Below, piece after piece: positions 1 to 10,899 of a stretch of DNA of 64,000 bases. The position numbers were made by a program, and so were the translations under genes. The notes below the pieces were generated by a model that saw only the letters and a program-made list of their open reading frames with translations, was not told the origin of the DNA and did not search any database. The stretch comes from Lasiosphaeria ovina (Eukaryota > Ascomycota > Sordariomycetes > Sordariales > Lasiosphaeriaceae), in NCBI GenBank assembly GCA_033439765.1, contig JAULSN010000008.1:2604001-2668000 (forward strand). Direction: 5' to 3'. Numbering within the stretch: the first letter of the stretch is position 1; every line of letters starts with the position of its first letter.

Positions 1-951
1 ACCAATGTCTAGACCCCGACCGCTAACGAGCGCGTCCCTTTCCGCGATGTCGAGGTTTTCCATCTTCTGATTCTCGCTTGCATGGCTAGGCAATTACATG
101 TTAAGCATTTGGATATCCTAGAATCTCCCTAGTGCTACCTTCAAGCTCATTCCCACTGACGGTCTTTTGGGTTTGATCACTAGCCTCGGCCACCATGGCC
201 CACTTGACGAGGCTGAAAATATACGGGGGCGTGAAAGCTGTCATGAGGTCCTCGTACTTGGGACTGAGTTAGACGTGCATACGATTAGCCCCCTCTGTGA
301 TGATACAAACATCATGGCCAGGACACTACAGATACCACTATGATGACTCAAAATATTAGTCTTCAATTAATTTAGCTGCTTATTGAGCTAGGCGATCTCA
401 ATTTGATGCGATAGCGAATAGTTGGAACGAAGTTTGGAGGGCGATGTGAACCGCACCAAAGCTGAGTAATTACCAAGGACGTAGCCGATATCCTCACGTG
501 AAGCCTCGCCGTCACTCCAACTTGATGATACAATCGGGCCACAGAACTAACAGCGGCACAATAGGAACGTGGAGTACCCAGGACTATATGCCATAGGACT
601 AGCAAAAAAGCTAATAAAACAAAAGGAGCAAGATTGATCTGAAAAGGCATAAACGTGTACAATGTCGCACAGGTGCAGGTAGAAAAAGCTCAAAATGAGA
701 TGCTATGCTGGTGGCACTCGCGCTATTGTTCGTATGTGTGCAACGCGTGGTTATAAGTGACCCCGTCAGACGTGAGAGCTCTATGGCCGTTATATAAACT
801 CATCGTAACCCATATCTTCCTCTAAAATACCAGACACGGAGTATCACACTCTCAACAGGAATAAGCCATCACGTCCACACTCAACCATCACCTCGCTCCT
901 ACACATAAAGCAAGAAGCTCCAACCCCGTCGTTAAGCACCACTGCAAGAAA
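1..951. other. left-edge region without a recognisable gene
   Basis: No reading frame in the first 950 bases resembles a protein I know. The stretch is mixed in composition and has stops in all frames. Its right end holds the TATA element and 5' leader of the TFIIA-gamma-like gene that starts at 952. Confidence 0.6.
791..798 (+). promoter_or_regulatory. TATA box of the TFIIA-gamma-like gene
   Basis: A TATATAAA element lies about 155 bases before the ATG at 952. This is a reasonable distance for a fungal core promoter with a leader of about 120 nt. The assignment rests on motif and position only. Confidence 0.5.
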
Positions 952-1305
952 ATGCCGCCACCACCAAGCGTCTACCGGTTCGGAAGCTTGGGCAAGGCCC
1001 TGTCGGAGAAAATCAACGAGCTGGTCGAGACCAAGAAGCTGGCGCCGGAGCTCGGCAACTTTGTCATGAAGCAGTACGACAAAGTCACGCACGGCCAGAT
1101 TGGCAAGCTCATCAAGGGCGGCGACGACGGCGGTAGCTCGGACGAGCCCGACATGACGGTCATCGCGGCGCTCGAGAACTGTCACTCGGTCGACCATGTC
1201 TTCACGCTCCTGCTGAAGGACGTCGTCCTCACCATGAAGGATGGCGAGGAGATCAAGCTCGACTGGCTGCAGGTCGGGGCAATGCCCGTTAATAGGCAGC
1301 TGTAG
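952..1305 (+). CDS. TFIIA gamma (small subunit)-like protein
   Basis: The single exon encodes 117 aa, close to the usual length of about 105-125 aa for the TFIIA small subunit (Toa2), which stabilises TBP on TATA DNA in the nucleus. The N-terminal half follows the helical-bundle pattern of the family (YRFGSLGKAL near residue 8, ELGNFVMKQYDKV around residue 38). The C-terminal half matches the beta-barrel part (VDHVFTLLLKDVVL near residue 77, then KLDWLQVGAM). Sequence identity to canonical subunits is low: the invariant-looking YRFCD-W segment is replaced, and the linker is Gly/Asp-rich. I infer a divergent paralogue rather than the housekeeping copy. A TATA box sits upstream, and the next gene downstream is a HET relic. 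Confidence 0.6.
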   Translation: MPPPPSVYRFGSLGKALSEKINELVETKKLAPELGNFVMKQYDKVTHGQIGKLIKGGDDGGSSDEPDMTVIAALENCHSVDHVFTLLLKDVVLTMKDGEEIKLDWLQVGAMPVNRQL

Positions 1306-1956
1306 GAGAGGGGGCGTTCTTTGGGCAGGGGTAGTTGGTTGAACTGGAAGGGGGTGCAGCAGGGATATATGAGAGGGGATAGACAATGAAGAAGTTGTAA
1401 AATTGCCTAGCCATAGGCAGGGCAGACTTGTTTTTTTTCGTAGTCATGTGCTTTGACCAGTGATTCACATGCCTCTTTCGGTGCACTCTTTGTGGGGTTT
1501 AGGAAGCTCATTTCGCTTGCTCTGATGCTCTGCGTTGTACATGACGCTTTGCAGGTCATACTTATGCAAGCTACTCCTACACCGGCAAACCGAACAGATA
1601 CCTGCCTATTTCGTTAAACTTTGGGAACCATCTATATTGGTAGTTCAAGGTCAGACTATCTGAGCTTCCTTTTCAAGCTTTTGTGACAAGTACGTGCTGA
1701 ACTAAGCTACAGGTGGAGGGTTGGTAAAGAATAATCACCACTCTACGGTAATCAAGGGTAGTTTTTCTATCGTTAATAAAATAGAAAGGCATTCCAGCGA
1801 CTGGGGAGATGAAGCTGGAAGCCCAAGCAGATATGCCGCCAATAAGCGAAATGGTTATTAGCGGCTGCGAGGCACTCGCTCCCAACCCGTTCCAACGCCT
1901 CCACTTTAGGCAGCTGGCCGACCTCTGTCGCTACCGGATGCTGAACTCATGCAGAC
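1306..1956. other. intergenic, no feature seen
   Basis: This AT-richer spacer lies between the TFIIA-gamma-like gene and the HET relic. It has no convincing coding frame, repeat or RNA gene. Confidence 0.6.
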
Positions 1957-3715
1957 TTGCAGCACCTTAATTCTCTAATTCTCCCAAGCAAGAAAGGCGT
2001 AGGCTCTTACCCCAAAACTCGCGAGCAGAGAATTCCACGCCTACCCACAACGACGACGCTAGAATTGGCGGCGCAGTACGAGTATCGACCGATAGCCGGC
2101 GGAGAGATTCGACTGCTGAAAATAGCGGCAGATGGGTCCACGCAGGGCGTTTCCTACAGCCTCAGCCACTATTCGCTTGCCGAAGCGCCGACCTTCTACG
2201 CTCTCTCCTAAAGCAACGACGCCGAAAAGGCCGACCAGGTCCCGCGAATGACAAACATATACCCCTCGGCGAGCGAGTCATCGTCTGGCTCGGACCCGCT
2301 GGCGACAACAGCGACCTGTTCATGGCCCAGGTATCCAGCCTAAACGCCGCGTTTGCAAGGTGTCGGATATTGAGGACGTCAAGCCGCGCACCCTCGTTGC
2401 ATACGGGCTGCCGCCAGTCGAAACCCCGGTCTGGCTTGCCGTTTTCAATCTTGCTTTTCGACCATGGTTCTCTCGCCTGTGGGTCGTCCAGGAGGTGGTT
2501 CTGGCAACGGCGGCCACAATTCTCTCCGGCGAGTACCAGGCTGAACTCGACGAGATGGCCTCGTTCTGCAACTATTTCAGATTTGCCTCGTTCATGGACG
2601 ACGCTGCACGTCAACACAAGTTTAACCTAGGAAGCAGAAGCACCGACAACGGTTTGAGCGGCTTCCCAGTAGTCAGCGCCTAGCGAAAAACAAGACAAAA
2701 GGACAGGTGCATTGAACTCTTTCGATTGCTCAACTTATCCCGCCGAAAATTGGCCACCAAACCCGTCGACAAGATTTACGGCATTCTGGGTCTCATGTCG
2801 GACGAGTTTCGGACAAAGATTGTTGTCGACTACTCGCCCAAAGAAGAAGACCAGTTCTGGCACCTCTACGTTCATGGCTGCCGCATCATGATAGAGAACG
2901 GAGAATATACCATTCTTGACCTGGCCGCGTCCAAAGAACGGCACTCGGATCTACCGACCTGGTGCGCCGACTTTCGCTATCTCTCACCAACCAACTATCT
3001 GGGGGACGGCTTCGATGCTGGCATGGCGGTCTCTGAAGAAGATAAAGCCCGGATGCCAAAAAACCGGTCTTACAGAGGGCGGATTCAGATAACGTTGAGT
3101 TCTGCGGATTGGCTATGGATCGGGTCAAAGATGTTGTGCAATTGCCGCAGGATTGGGTAAACAGAACCCTAGTCAACTACTCGCCCTCGGCCGCCAAGCA
3201 GCTACTGGAGCGCGAGGCCCGCTGTCTCCAAGTCTCGCAGCAAGTGTACAGGACATCGCCCGTCGAAATCCCGCCGCAGCATATCGAGACCCTCGTGACC
3301 GCTAGGTATACCGGGAGGTCGCCCTATAGGATTGAACAAGCGATAGAAGACTACCACAAAGTGGCGAAAATGGTTTACCATTATGGCAGCGGGCGAAGAG
3401 GGTCAACGGCCGACTGTGGACGCAGACACGGACTTCGCAGCCCGGCGATACAGCGGCGGAGCAATCATAGCATGGGAAGGGAGTTGCTTCTTCAGCACTG
3501 GGGGTGGACGCATCGGTATTGGCTCCATATCGATGGAGCGAGGCGACTCGGTGCACGTCTTCTTCAATTCGCACGTGCCCCACGTCCTGCAATTCGACTC
3601 GACGCAACAGGCCTCCGCTTTTGTCTGCCCGGCGTGTGTGCATGACCTGATGAGCGGCGAAGCATTTTGGGCCCGAGATCCCATCAACACCTATGGGCGA
3701 TTTATAGTGCGATGA
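1957..3715 (+). pseudogene. HET-domain (heterokaryon incompatibility) pseudogene
   Basis: Pieces of a HET protein, of the family that triggers non-self recognition cell death in filamentous ascomycetes, appear in the correct order but in different frames. The opening block ends in FYALS (1957-2211). Next come EKADQVPRMTNIY (about 2220) and VIVWLGPAGDN (about 2280). These are followed by RLWVVQEVVLA (about 2480), KPVDKIYGILGLM (about 2765) and LPTWCADF (about 2950). The C-terminal GIGSISMERGDSV and HDLMSGEAFW blocks lie near 3520-3660. In-frame stops occur at 2209 and 2681, and frame changes fall near 2265, 2345, 3075 and 3375. Roughly 50 residues that normally carry the SYTWG and WIDAICINQ blocks are missing between the first two pieces. 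No intron arrangement would repair this, so the gene is dead. Confidence 0.8.
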
Positions 3716-4171
3716 GTCTTCCTGTAGCTGCCACTGACTATTTTCACTGGTTGATTGATGCCCTTCCATCTTCGAGTTGCGGAGACACAAAGGTGCTTAG
3801 AGACACAGCGCCAGGGGGCCGGCTTTGAACCGGGGTGTTCACCAAACAAAGCTAGAACCTAGCGCGCCGAGGTGCCCAGATGGGGGGTCAGACGCCACAG
3901 AATTGCGCCATAAAAGCCAAAACGTTCGTCATCGGTTCTTGTCCTGCTCCTGTGTGACTTGAACATCCCCAACCAAACCAGTCCTTGTTTCGGCTGGTGT
4001 TGCATCCGTGACTGAAAAGTGAGGCGTGGAACGGATATTCAGCTCTCAGCCGAGACAGAAGCTCAAGCCCCTGACACGCGTCTCCGGTCCGAATCGCTTT
4101 CCCCGGACCATCTCTCAAGGGCTCAAAGGCAGTGGGCAGTGGTGAGGGGAAAGGCGACGCGAACGAACAAA
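3716..4171. other. intergenic, probable leader of the chromate transporter
   Basis: No coding frame is supported here. A tRNA-like B-box string occurs on the minus strand around 3822-3832, but no full cloverleaf forms. The right part is probably the 5' leader of the transporter gene. Confidence 0.5.
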
Positions 4172-5849
4172 ATGGGCTCGACGACGATTCGAGCAATGGC
4201 GCTGCGGGCGTGGAAGGTTCTGCGCGTCAACTGGCACCTGGGAGTTACTGCGTTCGGAGGACCACCGGTGCACTTCAAGATTGTAAGTCGAGGCATTCAT
4301 TGCCAATGCCTGGGGACTGTCGGCTGACTATTTGCGTTTCCCAGTTCAACGAGAAGTTTGTCCAAAAGTCGAAATGGATTGACGAGCAGGTCTTCCAGGA
4401 GCTGTTCAGCATCTCGCAATCGCTGTCGGGGCCCGCGAGCACCAAGATGCTGTACTGCATCAACCTCATCCAGGACGGGTCCATTTCTGCTGTGTTCAGC
4501 TTCCTGATATGGAGGTGCGTAACCACCGCATCCTAACCAACGTTGTAATCACCGCGCTCGGAAACTGACAAACCGCCCAAGCAAATAGTCTACCGGGCGC
4601 GCTGGGCATGTATGGCCTGTCCATCGGTGTGTCAAACATTAGCGACACGCTGCCGTCGCCCGTGTACGCTCTCCTGTCGGGGCTCAATTCGGCCACGGTC
4701 GGCGTCATCGCCCTGGCCGCTGTTGAGCTGTCGCACAAGGCCATCACGGACCCGATGACGCGGCTCATTGTCTTCTTCAGCGGCGCCGCCGGGCTACTCT
4801 ACAACGCGCTCTGGTACTTCCCCGTGTTGATGCTCGCATCGGGACTGGCGACGCTTGTCTTCGACTACCGCTGGCTGCACAAGCCTGTTGGCACGCTGGT
4901 CCACGCCGCGAGTGCTCCGAGTCGTCGGCGGCAGCGACGACGCGCAGGACGGCAGGCGAGCGAAGAAGAAGCCGTGGTCGAGGCCGCCGCCGTCGCAGCA
5001 AAGACCACCGGCTCTGATCCCGCGCATGAACTCGACACCCGCACCGCCGCCGCCACGCGCGCTCCATCCTCGCACTCGGAACTACCGGTCACTGAGCCGC
5101 CAGCCGGCAGCAGCACATCATCCCCGTCAACGGCCGAGAGCGAGCCACGGATAGTACCGCGCGAGCTGCAGCTAAACATGTCGTGGAAGACGGGCACGGC
5201 CATCATCGCAGGCTTCTTCGCCACCTTCATCGCGGCCATGGTGGTTCGCAGCGTGATCCCGGAGACGCCGCTGCTGTACCACCTGTTTGCCAACATGTAC
5301 CTGGCGGGGACCATCATCTTTGGCGGTGGGCCCGTAGTGGTACCGCTGCTGCGCGAGTACGTGGTGGCCGAGGGCTGGGTGAGCCCCCGTGACTTTCTGA
5401 TCGGGCTCGCGCTGATCCAGGCATTCCCGGGGCCCAACTTCAACTTTGCCGTGTTCCTGGGCAGCCTTGCGGCCATCAACGGCGGGCATAGCTCTGTTGC
5501 CGGCGCGCTGGTGGCGTGGATCGCCATCTTCGCGCCCGGCCTCATTCTCGTACACGGCACCATGGGCATCTGGACGGCGGCGCGCAGCCGGCGCTGGGTC
5601 AAGTCGGTACTGCGCGGCATCAACGCCGGCGCAGTCGGCCTCATCTACACGGCCGTCTACCGCATCTGGAACGTGGGATTCCTGGACGAGGGATCCCAGT
5701 TCGGCCGCAGCCTGGGTGACGACCCCTGGTGGGTGGCCGTCACGGCGACCAGCTACGTCGGCGGTAGGTGGTTTGGCGTCAACGCGCCCTCGGCCATCGT
5801 CATGGGCGCCGTGCTGGGCCTGGTGCGCTACGGCGTCGTGTCGGCCTAG
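4172..5849 (+). CDS. chromate transporter (CHR family), intact two-domain protein
   Basis: Three exons (4172-4282, 4345-4514, 4589-5849) join in frame to give 513 aa. The introns begin GTAAGT and GTGCGT and end CCAG and ATAG. CHR proteins are membrane transporters that move chromate and related oxyanions. The fungal form carries two homologous halves. Here the N-half has GVTAFGGPPVHF near residue 28, and the C-half has IIFGGGPVVVPLL followed by QAFPGPNFNF, each with several hydrophobic spans. The halves are joined by a long hydrophilic linker (about residues 190-290) rich in Arg, Ala, Ser and Glu. Start and frame are fixed by the conserved N-half block immediately after the first Met. A second, decayed CHR gene of a different subtype lies at 56.3-57.9 kb. 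Confidence 0.88.
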
Positions 5850-6408
5850 TTTTGTTCTAGGGAGGTAGAGACAGAGAAGGGGTTTTTATGCAGAGAGGGT
5901 GAAGAGGTGAAGAGTCTGCGATTCGGTTCTTCAGGGGTGCATGTCCGTCTCTGCGACCATGCACCCTTTTTGTTGTAAAGCATATAGGTTGGCCTGTGCA
6001 CTTGTTCAAAACTTCAGGGGCTTGTCAAAGGACGAAATGCGGTGGTCGGCACGCCTTGCTTCAAATAAATGCAGATAGCTTCAATTCTCCGAAAATGGCG
6101 ATTGATGAATGTCAGACGTCGACGTTTTGAAGACTTTACACTCGGACTTGTAGCCTTGGCAGTGGCTTGAAAACGGGCCTGGTGATTGCAATTCGGTTGG
6201 CTGGGCGTGACTCTCCCTTGCATGATGGCTGCAAATACAGTCACGCAGTACGACTTTCAACTGCTGTGCAGGGGTGAGCAGCCCCGCTGATGGGCTGGAG
6301 GGTGCCGCTTACCCATTCCATACAGGCGCCAATAGACCTAAACCACATTCCACTAGGTCCAATATTACCTAAAGCTCGCAGCGGGTTCAACGCGACGCGG
6401 AGCTCGAC
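5850..6408. other. intergenic
   Basis: This gap is the 3' flank of the chromate transporter and the 5' flank of the GH47 gene. I see no further gene, repeat or RNA in it. Confidence 0.6.
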
Positions 6409-8376
6409 GTGGTCTCGTCCCGTCGGAATTTGCGCACCTCAAAACTCGCCGCAGCCCAGGCCAGGCCCGAGCCCGAGCCCACGCCGACGTCACAGCAGCG
6501 CACGGCTGCATCTACCAGCACAATGGGCGTGTCCAGGAGACGGACGACGGGCTATGTTTTTGTCGCAGTGTTTTTCCTGCTCATTCTGACGCTGCGCCGC
6601 AATCTGAGTCTCAATCCTGCCAGAAGTCCGTTTGCTCCCAGACCTGAGGCTGAAGCACATGATCACGGCAACGGCGATGGCAACGGCGCCTCCAACAAGC
6701 TCCACTCCCCGTGGGCCAGCTTCCCGCAGCGTTACCCCGTCCGGTCGATGCGCCCGCTGCCCACCGGCACTCCGCTAGCCCTTCCCCGGATCCAGAACAC
6801 CTTCCCCACCGAGACGGCCGACGACCGCAAGAAGCGGCTCGAGCGCAAGGCCGCTGTCAAGCAGGCCTTCAAGCGCTGTTGGTCCTCCTACCGCGAAAAG
6901 GCTTGGATGAGCGATGAGTTGACGCCACTGTCCGGCGGCGGCCGCGAGACCTTTGGCGGTTGGGGCGCCACCCTCGTCGATAGTCTCGATACCCTGTGGA
7001 TCATGGGCATGAAGGCCGAGTTCGCCGACGCCGTCGACGCCGCCGCCAACATCAGCTTCGCCACCACCTCGCGCGCCGACGTCAACATCTTCGAGACCAA
7101 CATCCGCTACCTGGGCGGCTTCCTCGCCGCCTACGACCTCAGCGGCGACAAGCGCCTGCTTGCCAAGGCCGTCGAGGTCGGCGACCTCATCTACGCCGCC
7201 TTCGACACCCCCAACCGCATGCCCCTGACCCGCTGGCGCCTGCACGACGCCGCCCGAGGCACCCCGCAGGAGGCGGGCGACAACGTGCTGCTGGCCGAGC
7301 TGGCGTCCTTCTCGCTCGAGTTCATCCGGCTCTCGCTGCTGACGGGCGACGCCAAGTGGTTCGACGCGGTGCAGCGCATCACGGAGCCGCTGCACGCGCA
7401 GCAGATGACGTCGCGGCTGCCGGGCATGTGGCCCGTCGTGGTCAGCGCCAAGAAGCAGCAGTTTAACCAGCACCTCGAGCACACGCTAGGCGCCATGTCC
7501 GACTCGGCCTACGAGTACCTGCCCAAGACGCACGCCCTGGTCGGCGGCCTGCTGCCCATGTACCGCGACATGTACGAGGTCGCCATGGACACGGCGCTGC
7601 GCCACGCCATCTTCCGCCCCATGCTGCCCGACCACGCCGACGTGCTGCTGGCGGGCATGGCCATCGCCAACGTGGACAGCGGCGGCCACCACGCAGCCGT
7701 CACCGTCAAGCCCGAGGGCCAGCACCTCGTGTGCTTCGCCGGCGGCATGCTGGCGCTCGGCGGCCGGCTCGTCGAGAACCAGACCCACGTCGACGCCGGC
7801 GCCAAGCTCGCCGACGGCTGCGTGTGGGCGTACCGCGCCATGCCGCACGGCGTCATGCCCGAGACGTTCCACATGCTGCCGTGCCCCTCCTCGCAAGACC
7901 CGGAAGACTGCCCGTGGGACGAGGACGCGTGGAAGCGCGCCGTGCTGCAGCGCGCAGGCATGCGCGCCGAGACGGCGGCCGAGCTGGCCGAAGCCGACGC
8001 CGTCATCGCCGCCGCCCGCCTGCCCAAGGGCTTCACGGCCATCGGCGACGCGCGCTACATCCTGCGGCCCGAGGCCATCGAGAGCGTCTTCGTGCTGTAC
8101 CGCGTGACGGGGCGGCGCGGCCTGCTGGACGACGCCTGGGCCATGTGGCAGGCCATCGACAAGGCGACGCGCACGGACCTGGCTAACGCGGCCCTCGATG
8201 ATGTTACGGTTGATGCGGATACCTCCCCGCCCCAGTCAGACTCCATGGAGAGTTTCTGGCTCGGCGAGACCCTGAAGTACTTTTATCTTGTCTTTAGCGA
8301 TCCGGGTGTGGTCAGTCTCGACGACTTCGTTTTCAACACCGAGGCTCATCCGCTGCGGAGGCTGCGGCCGGCGTGA
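6409..8376 (+). CDS. class I alpha-1,2-mannosidase (GH47), type II membrane protein
   Basis: The gene is one uninterrupted exon of 655 aa. GH47 enzymes trim alpha-1,2-mannose from N-glycans in the ER and Golgi. A hydrophobic anchor (VFVAVFFLLILTL, about residues 49-61) follows a basic segment, then a Pro-rich stem, then the (alpha/alpha)7-barrel domain from about residue 140. Family blocks include GGWGATLVDSLDTLWIM, FETNIRYLGG (acidic residue near 229), RPEAIESVFVLYR (near 550) and the calcium-binding NTEAHPLR at the C-terminus. The first Met (6409) leaves a 38-residue tail. The Met at 6523 would give a short basic tail more typical of type II Golgi enzymes, so the start is uncertain. GC content at third positions is very high. 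Confidence 0.92.
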   Translation: MVSSRRNLRTSKLAAAQARPEPEPTPTSQQRTAASTSTMGVSRRRTTGYVFVAVFFLLILTLRRNLSLNPARSPFAPRPEAEAHDHGNGDGNGASNKLHSPWASFPQRYPVRSMRPLPTGTPLALPRIQNTFPTETADDRKKRLERKAAVKQAFKRCWSSYREKAWMSDELTPLSGGGRETFGGWGATLVDSLDTLWIMGMKAEFADAVDAAANISFATTSRADVNIFETNIRYLGGFLAAYDLSGDKRLLAKAVEVGDLIYAAFDTPNRMPLTRWRLHDAARGTPQEAGDNVLLAELASFSLEFIRLSLLTGDAKWFDAVQRITEPLHAQQMTSRLPGMWPVVVSAKKQQFNQHLEHTLGAMSDSAYEYLPKTHALVGGLLPMYRDMYEVAMDTALRHAIFRPMLPDHADVLLAGMAIANVDSGGHHAAVTVKPEGQHLVCFAGGMLALGGRLVENQTHVDAGAKLADGCVWAYRAMPHGVMPETFHMLPCPSSQDPEDCPWDEDAWKRAVLQRAGMRAETAAELAEADAVIAAARLPKGFTAIGDARYILRPEAIESVFVLYRVTGRRGLLDDAWAMWQAIDKATRTDLANAALDDVTVDADTSPPQSDSMESFWLGETLKYFYLVFSDPGVVSLDDFVFNTEAHPLRRLRPA

Positions 8377-10230
8377 GAGGACTGGCGTTGTTGTTGTTGT
8401 TTGTGTGTAGCTCTCTTTTTTGGAGTCGTTCAAACGGTTTTTGGTTAGATGAGATGGGCAGACCCGTCAGGTTTCAATAAGCACTCAGGTTATGGCTTTT
8501 CCTAGGAGAGCAGCATCGATGGTGGATGGACAAGGCTGGAGCTGGATTCACGCCACTGAGCAGTTTTGGCATTATCTACTACGTTCCTACCCTAAATAGG
8601 CGATAGACGGCTTCTAATTGCTTGTAATGCACTTCTTTCTTCGTGTTATGCCAAGGCTGTCGGCGGTCTTATTCATCGTTCGGTGTTTGAGTGGCCGGGG
8701 AGACCTCGGCCAGTGTCTGGATAGAGGGGGTCGAGTTTCAAGTTTTACAACGTTGGATCCGTGAATTCCCTAGAGCGAGGTAATTAGACCGAGGTTTGTT
8801 TCTGCACTGTCATGGATTCGATATCTAGGGTTTCTAACCTGTGCTTCTCTCACTCCTGTCGTATCCACCTTCATCACTCTTGGTCATGCAGATCGTACTT
8901 CCCATGGCGCCTCTCCTGCAGCCATTCCTTTCCAGGACTCTCGCCGATTACTTCCTTGAAATCATTTATACTGGCCAGATGACTTTTCAAAACCTGCCGC
9001 TCCGTCTCAAGCATCCCAACCACTGGCGTCATATGCTCCATTCTCCTTATCTAGTAGCTGCTGTCGACTTTGGTCGTGACAGAAGCCCCGTCTACTCGTG
9101 GCTGGCGACTGGTTAGCGGAATGCCTGACCACTCCTTCTTCTCTAAGTTTCCCAAGCGCTTATTAATCAAGCAGTGTCTTGTCATGTCATGGGCCAGCAA
9201 CTTTGGCGCAACTTGTGTGAGCCGCTCGGGGTACTTTGTCAAGGTTTATTGAATTTGGGCGAGCATAAACTCAAGGCTCGAGGTTCGGTTCCATAATACA
9301 CCTTGTTCTTCTTCCAGTTCCCACCCCTTCCTTCACCAAATCTTGCAGGGCATCCCGGCTCCGATCATCTATTACCGCCCCCTTTTGATCACACCACCCG
9401 ATTCACCCTGCTGTGTTCCTGTCATTGATAACACCACCAGCACCACAAAGGGAGAGAAATTGCCTTGGAGAAGAGTTTATTAGCTTTGCCAGCCCTTTTG
9501 GCTAGCGCTAGACAAAGTTGTAGAGTATCTGTGGGGCGACTTGTACACACTGACTTCTTGATGGCACGGGGCCCGAAACCCGGGGCAACTGTGGTCGCTC
9601 GGAAGACGGGTACGATCAAGGAACTCTTGTTGAGAGAACGATAATGTCGAGATCATCTGATTTGGGCCGGGGCGTTCACCGTTTTCTTACAGCCGAGAGG
9701 AAGTCCAACAAGAAACGAAGCCCGCTTGGCCAGCCTCTGATTCGTTGCTCGAGAGCGAGGGCTGCCGATAATGAAGGCTGCTGAGAACGAATGCTATGTT
9801 TGAACTTCCGCAGATGACCGTAAGATCAAGAAAGGAAGAATAGGTAGCGAATCGATTGAGAGCTGTGGAGGCTATCTCTGTCGGTTTTAGTCGAGTATTT
9901 AAAGGCGATGGTTATTGTACGAGCCGAGTGTTCTTCTGCCCTGGATAGTGAGGAGCTGTTACTCCCGTTAGCGGTGGTGGAGTGGAAAGAAGTAGCATGC
10001 ATTCTCGACTTACTTGGAAACCTCTTGGGATGGTGGGCTTGAAGAGCTACGCTTGGCTGCTGCAGGAAGACCGCTTTGCCGTGAAGATTTTGTTTGGTCT
10101 TGAGCGCCCGCATCTCCACAGTTTTGCTCACTCTCTGTGGCATGAAGTGGTGTTGACCCCAGGCGGAATAAAACTCGCAACCTAGACCCTCATCGCCCTG
10201 CCCTGGTCCCCACTAGGTACCTGATCGGCA
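8377..10230. other. long intergenic stretch without a recognisable gene
   Basis: Several short open frames exist, but none resembles a known protein or shows the codon bias of the neighbouring genes. The stretch may contain untranslated regions of the GH47 gene at its left end. Confidence 0.55.
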
Positions 10231-10325
10231 GACCATATCTGTGGTGGGTGATATAGCTGCTGTTGTCAGAGATCCAGGCAACAGGTATCTGTTTTGTCTG
10301 CTGGCGCAACGGCACACCGTTACAA
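10231..10325. repeat. dispersed repeat, copy 1
   Basis: This segment resembles 23005-23115 in the same orientation. The shared order is ATATAGCTGCTG, then CCAGGCAACAGG, then TCTGTT, then GGCG-AACGGCAC and CCGT-ACA. The copies differ by substitutions and small indels, so it is an old non-coding element rather than a recent insertion. Confidence 0.6.
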
Positions 10326-10376
10326 TATCCAGCGGCACCGGACTGGCGGTTGGCGGCAAAAGGATCGGCTCGTGTG

Positions 10377-10505
10377 GGCGTCAGAACGCGGTCAAACCGG
10401 CGCTTCTGATAGTCCGTCTCGCGCTCGGTGATTCGATTGGAGTTCTCTCCGCGGCCAGCAGAATCACCGAGCGCGAAACGGCCGATTTGACCGCGTTCTG
10501 ACGCC
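10377..10505. repeat. long composite inverted repeat (hairpin)
   Basis: The outer arms are 25 nt (10377-10401 against 10481-10505) with one mismatch. The inner arms are 16 nt (10419-10434 against 10461-10476) and perfect. They enclose a loop of 26 nt. The left arm has 17 unpaired bases between outer and inner stems and the right arm only four. The shape suggests a MITE-like element or an inverted duplication. No gene overlaps it. Confidence 0.75.
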
Positions 10506-10899
10506 AACAAAAATAAAGCGTGCAGGGATCGGTCAACCGCTTGCTGGCCAAGAGGTGAAATTGAGGAAGAAAATTTTCAAGGGAAGGATGAGGGCCTGGA
10601 GCAAAGGTTAGAAACACAAACAAGCGAGCTGTGCGCACGGGCCGCAGGGTGGCAGGTTCCCATACGTATACCCCCAACTAGTTGCCAGTTCCTTTCTAGG
10701 TTGGGACAGTGGGAGGAGGTTTCCAGAGCTCCAGCATTCAGAAGGCACGGCATCAGTGAGCGTATGGCAGAGTGAATGTGGCCCGGATACCAACCACCGA
10801 GTTCCGAGAGAGAGGAACGACGCCTTTGACGAACGAGGTTTCCATACACTAAGAATTATTGAAAATATAACCTGGACCAAGTCACTGAAAGGAGCAACA

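Noticed and set aside
844..1386. 180-aa minus-strand frame across the TFIIA-gamma-like gene
   Set aside because: It is an antisense shadow of the plus-strand gene with no domain match.
3790..3880. Possible tRNA on the minus strand with the B-box-like string GGTTCAAAGCC
   Set aside because: The T stem pairs only partly, and no acceptor or D stem fits at the right distance. At best it is a tRNA relic.
5172..5644. Long minus-strand frames over the chromate transporter
   Set aside because: GC-rich third positions keep antisense frames open. The plus strand shows transporter motifs and consistent introns.
8841..9250. Plus-strand frame of 91 aa and a following short frame
   Set aside because: Hydrophobic but with no family match, no fungal codon bias and no supporting neighbours.
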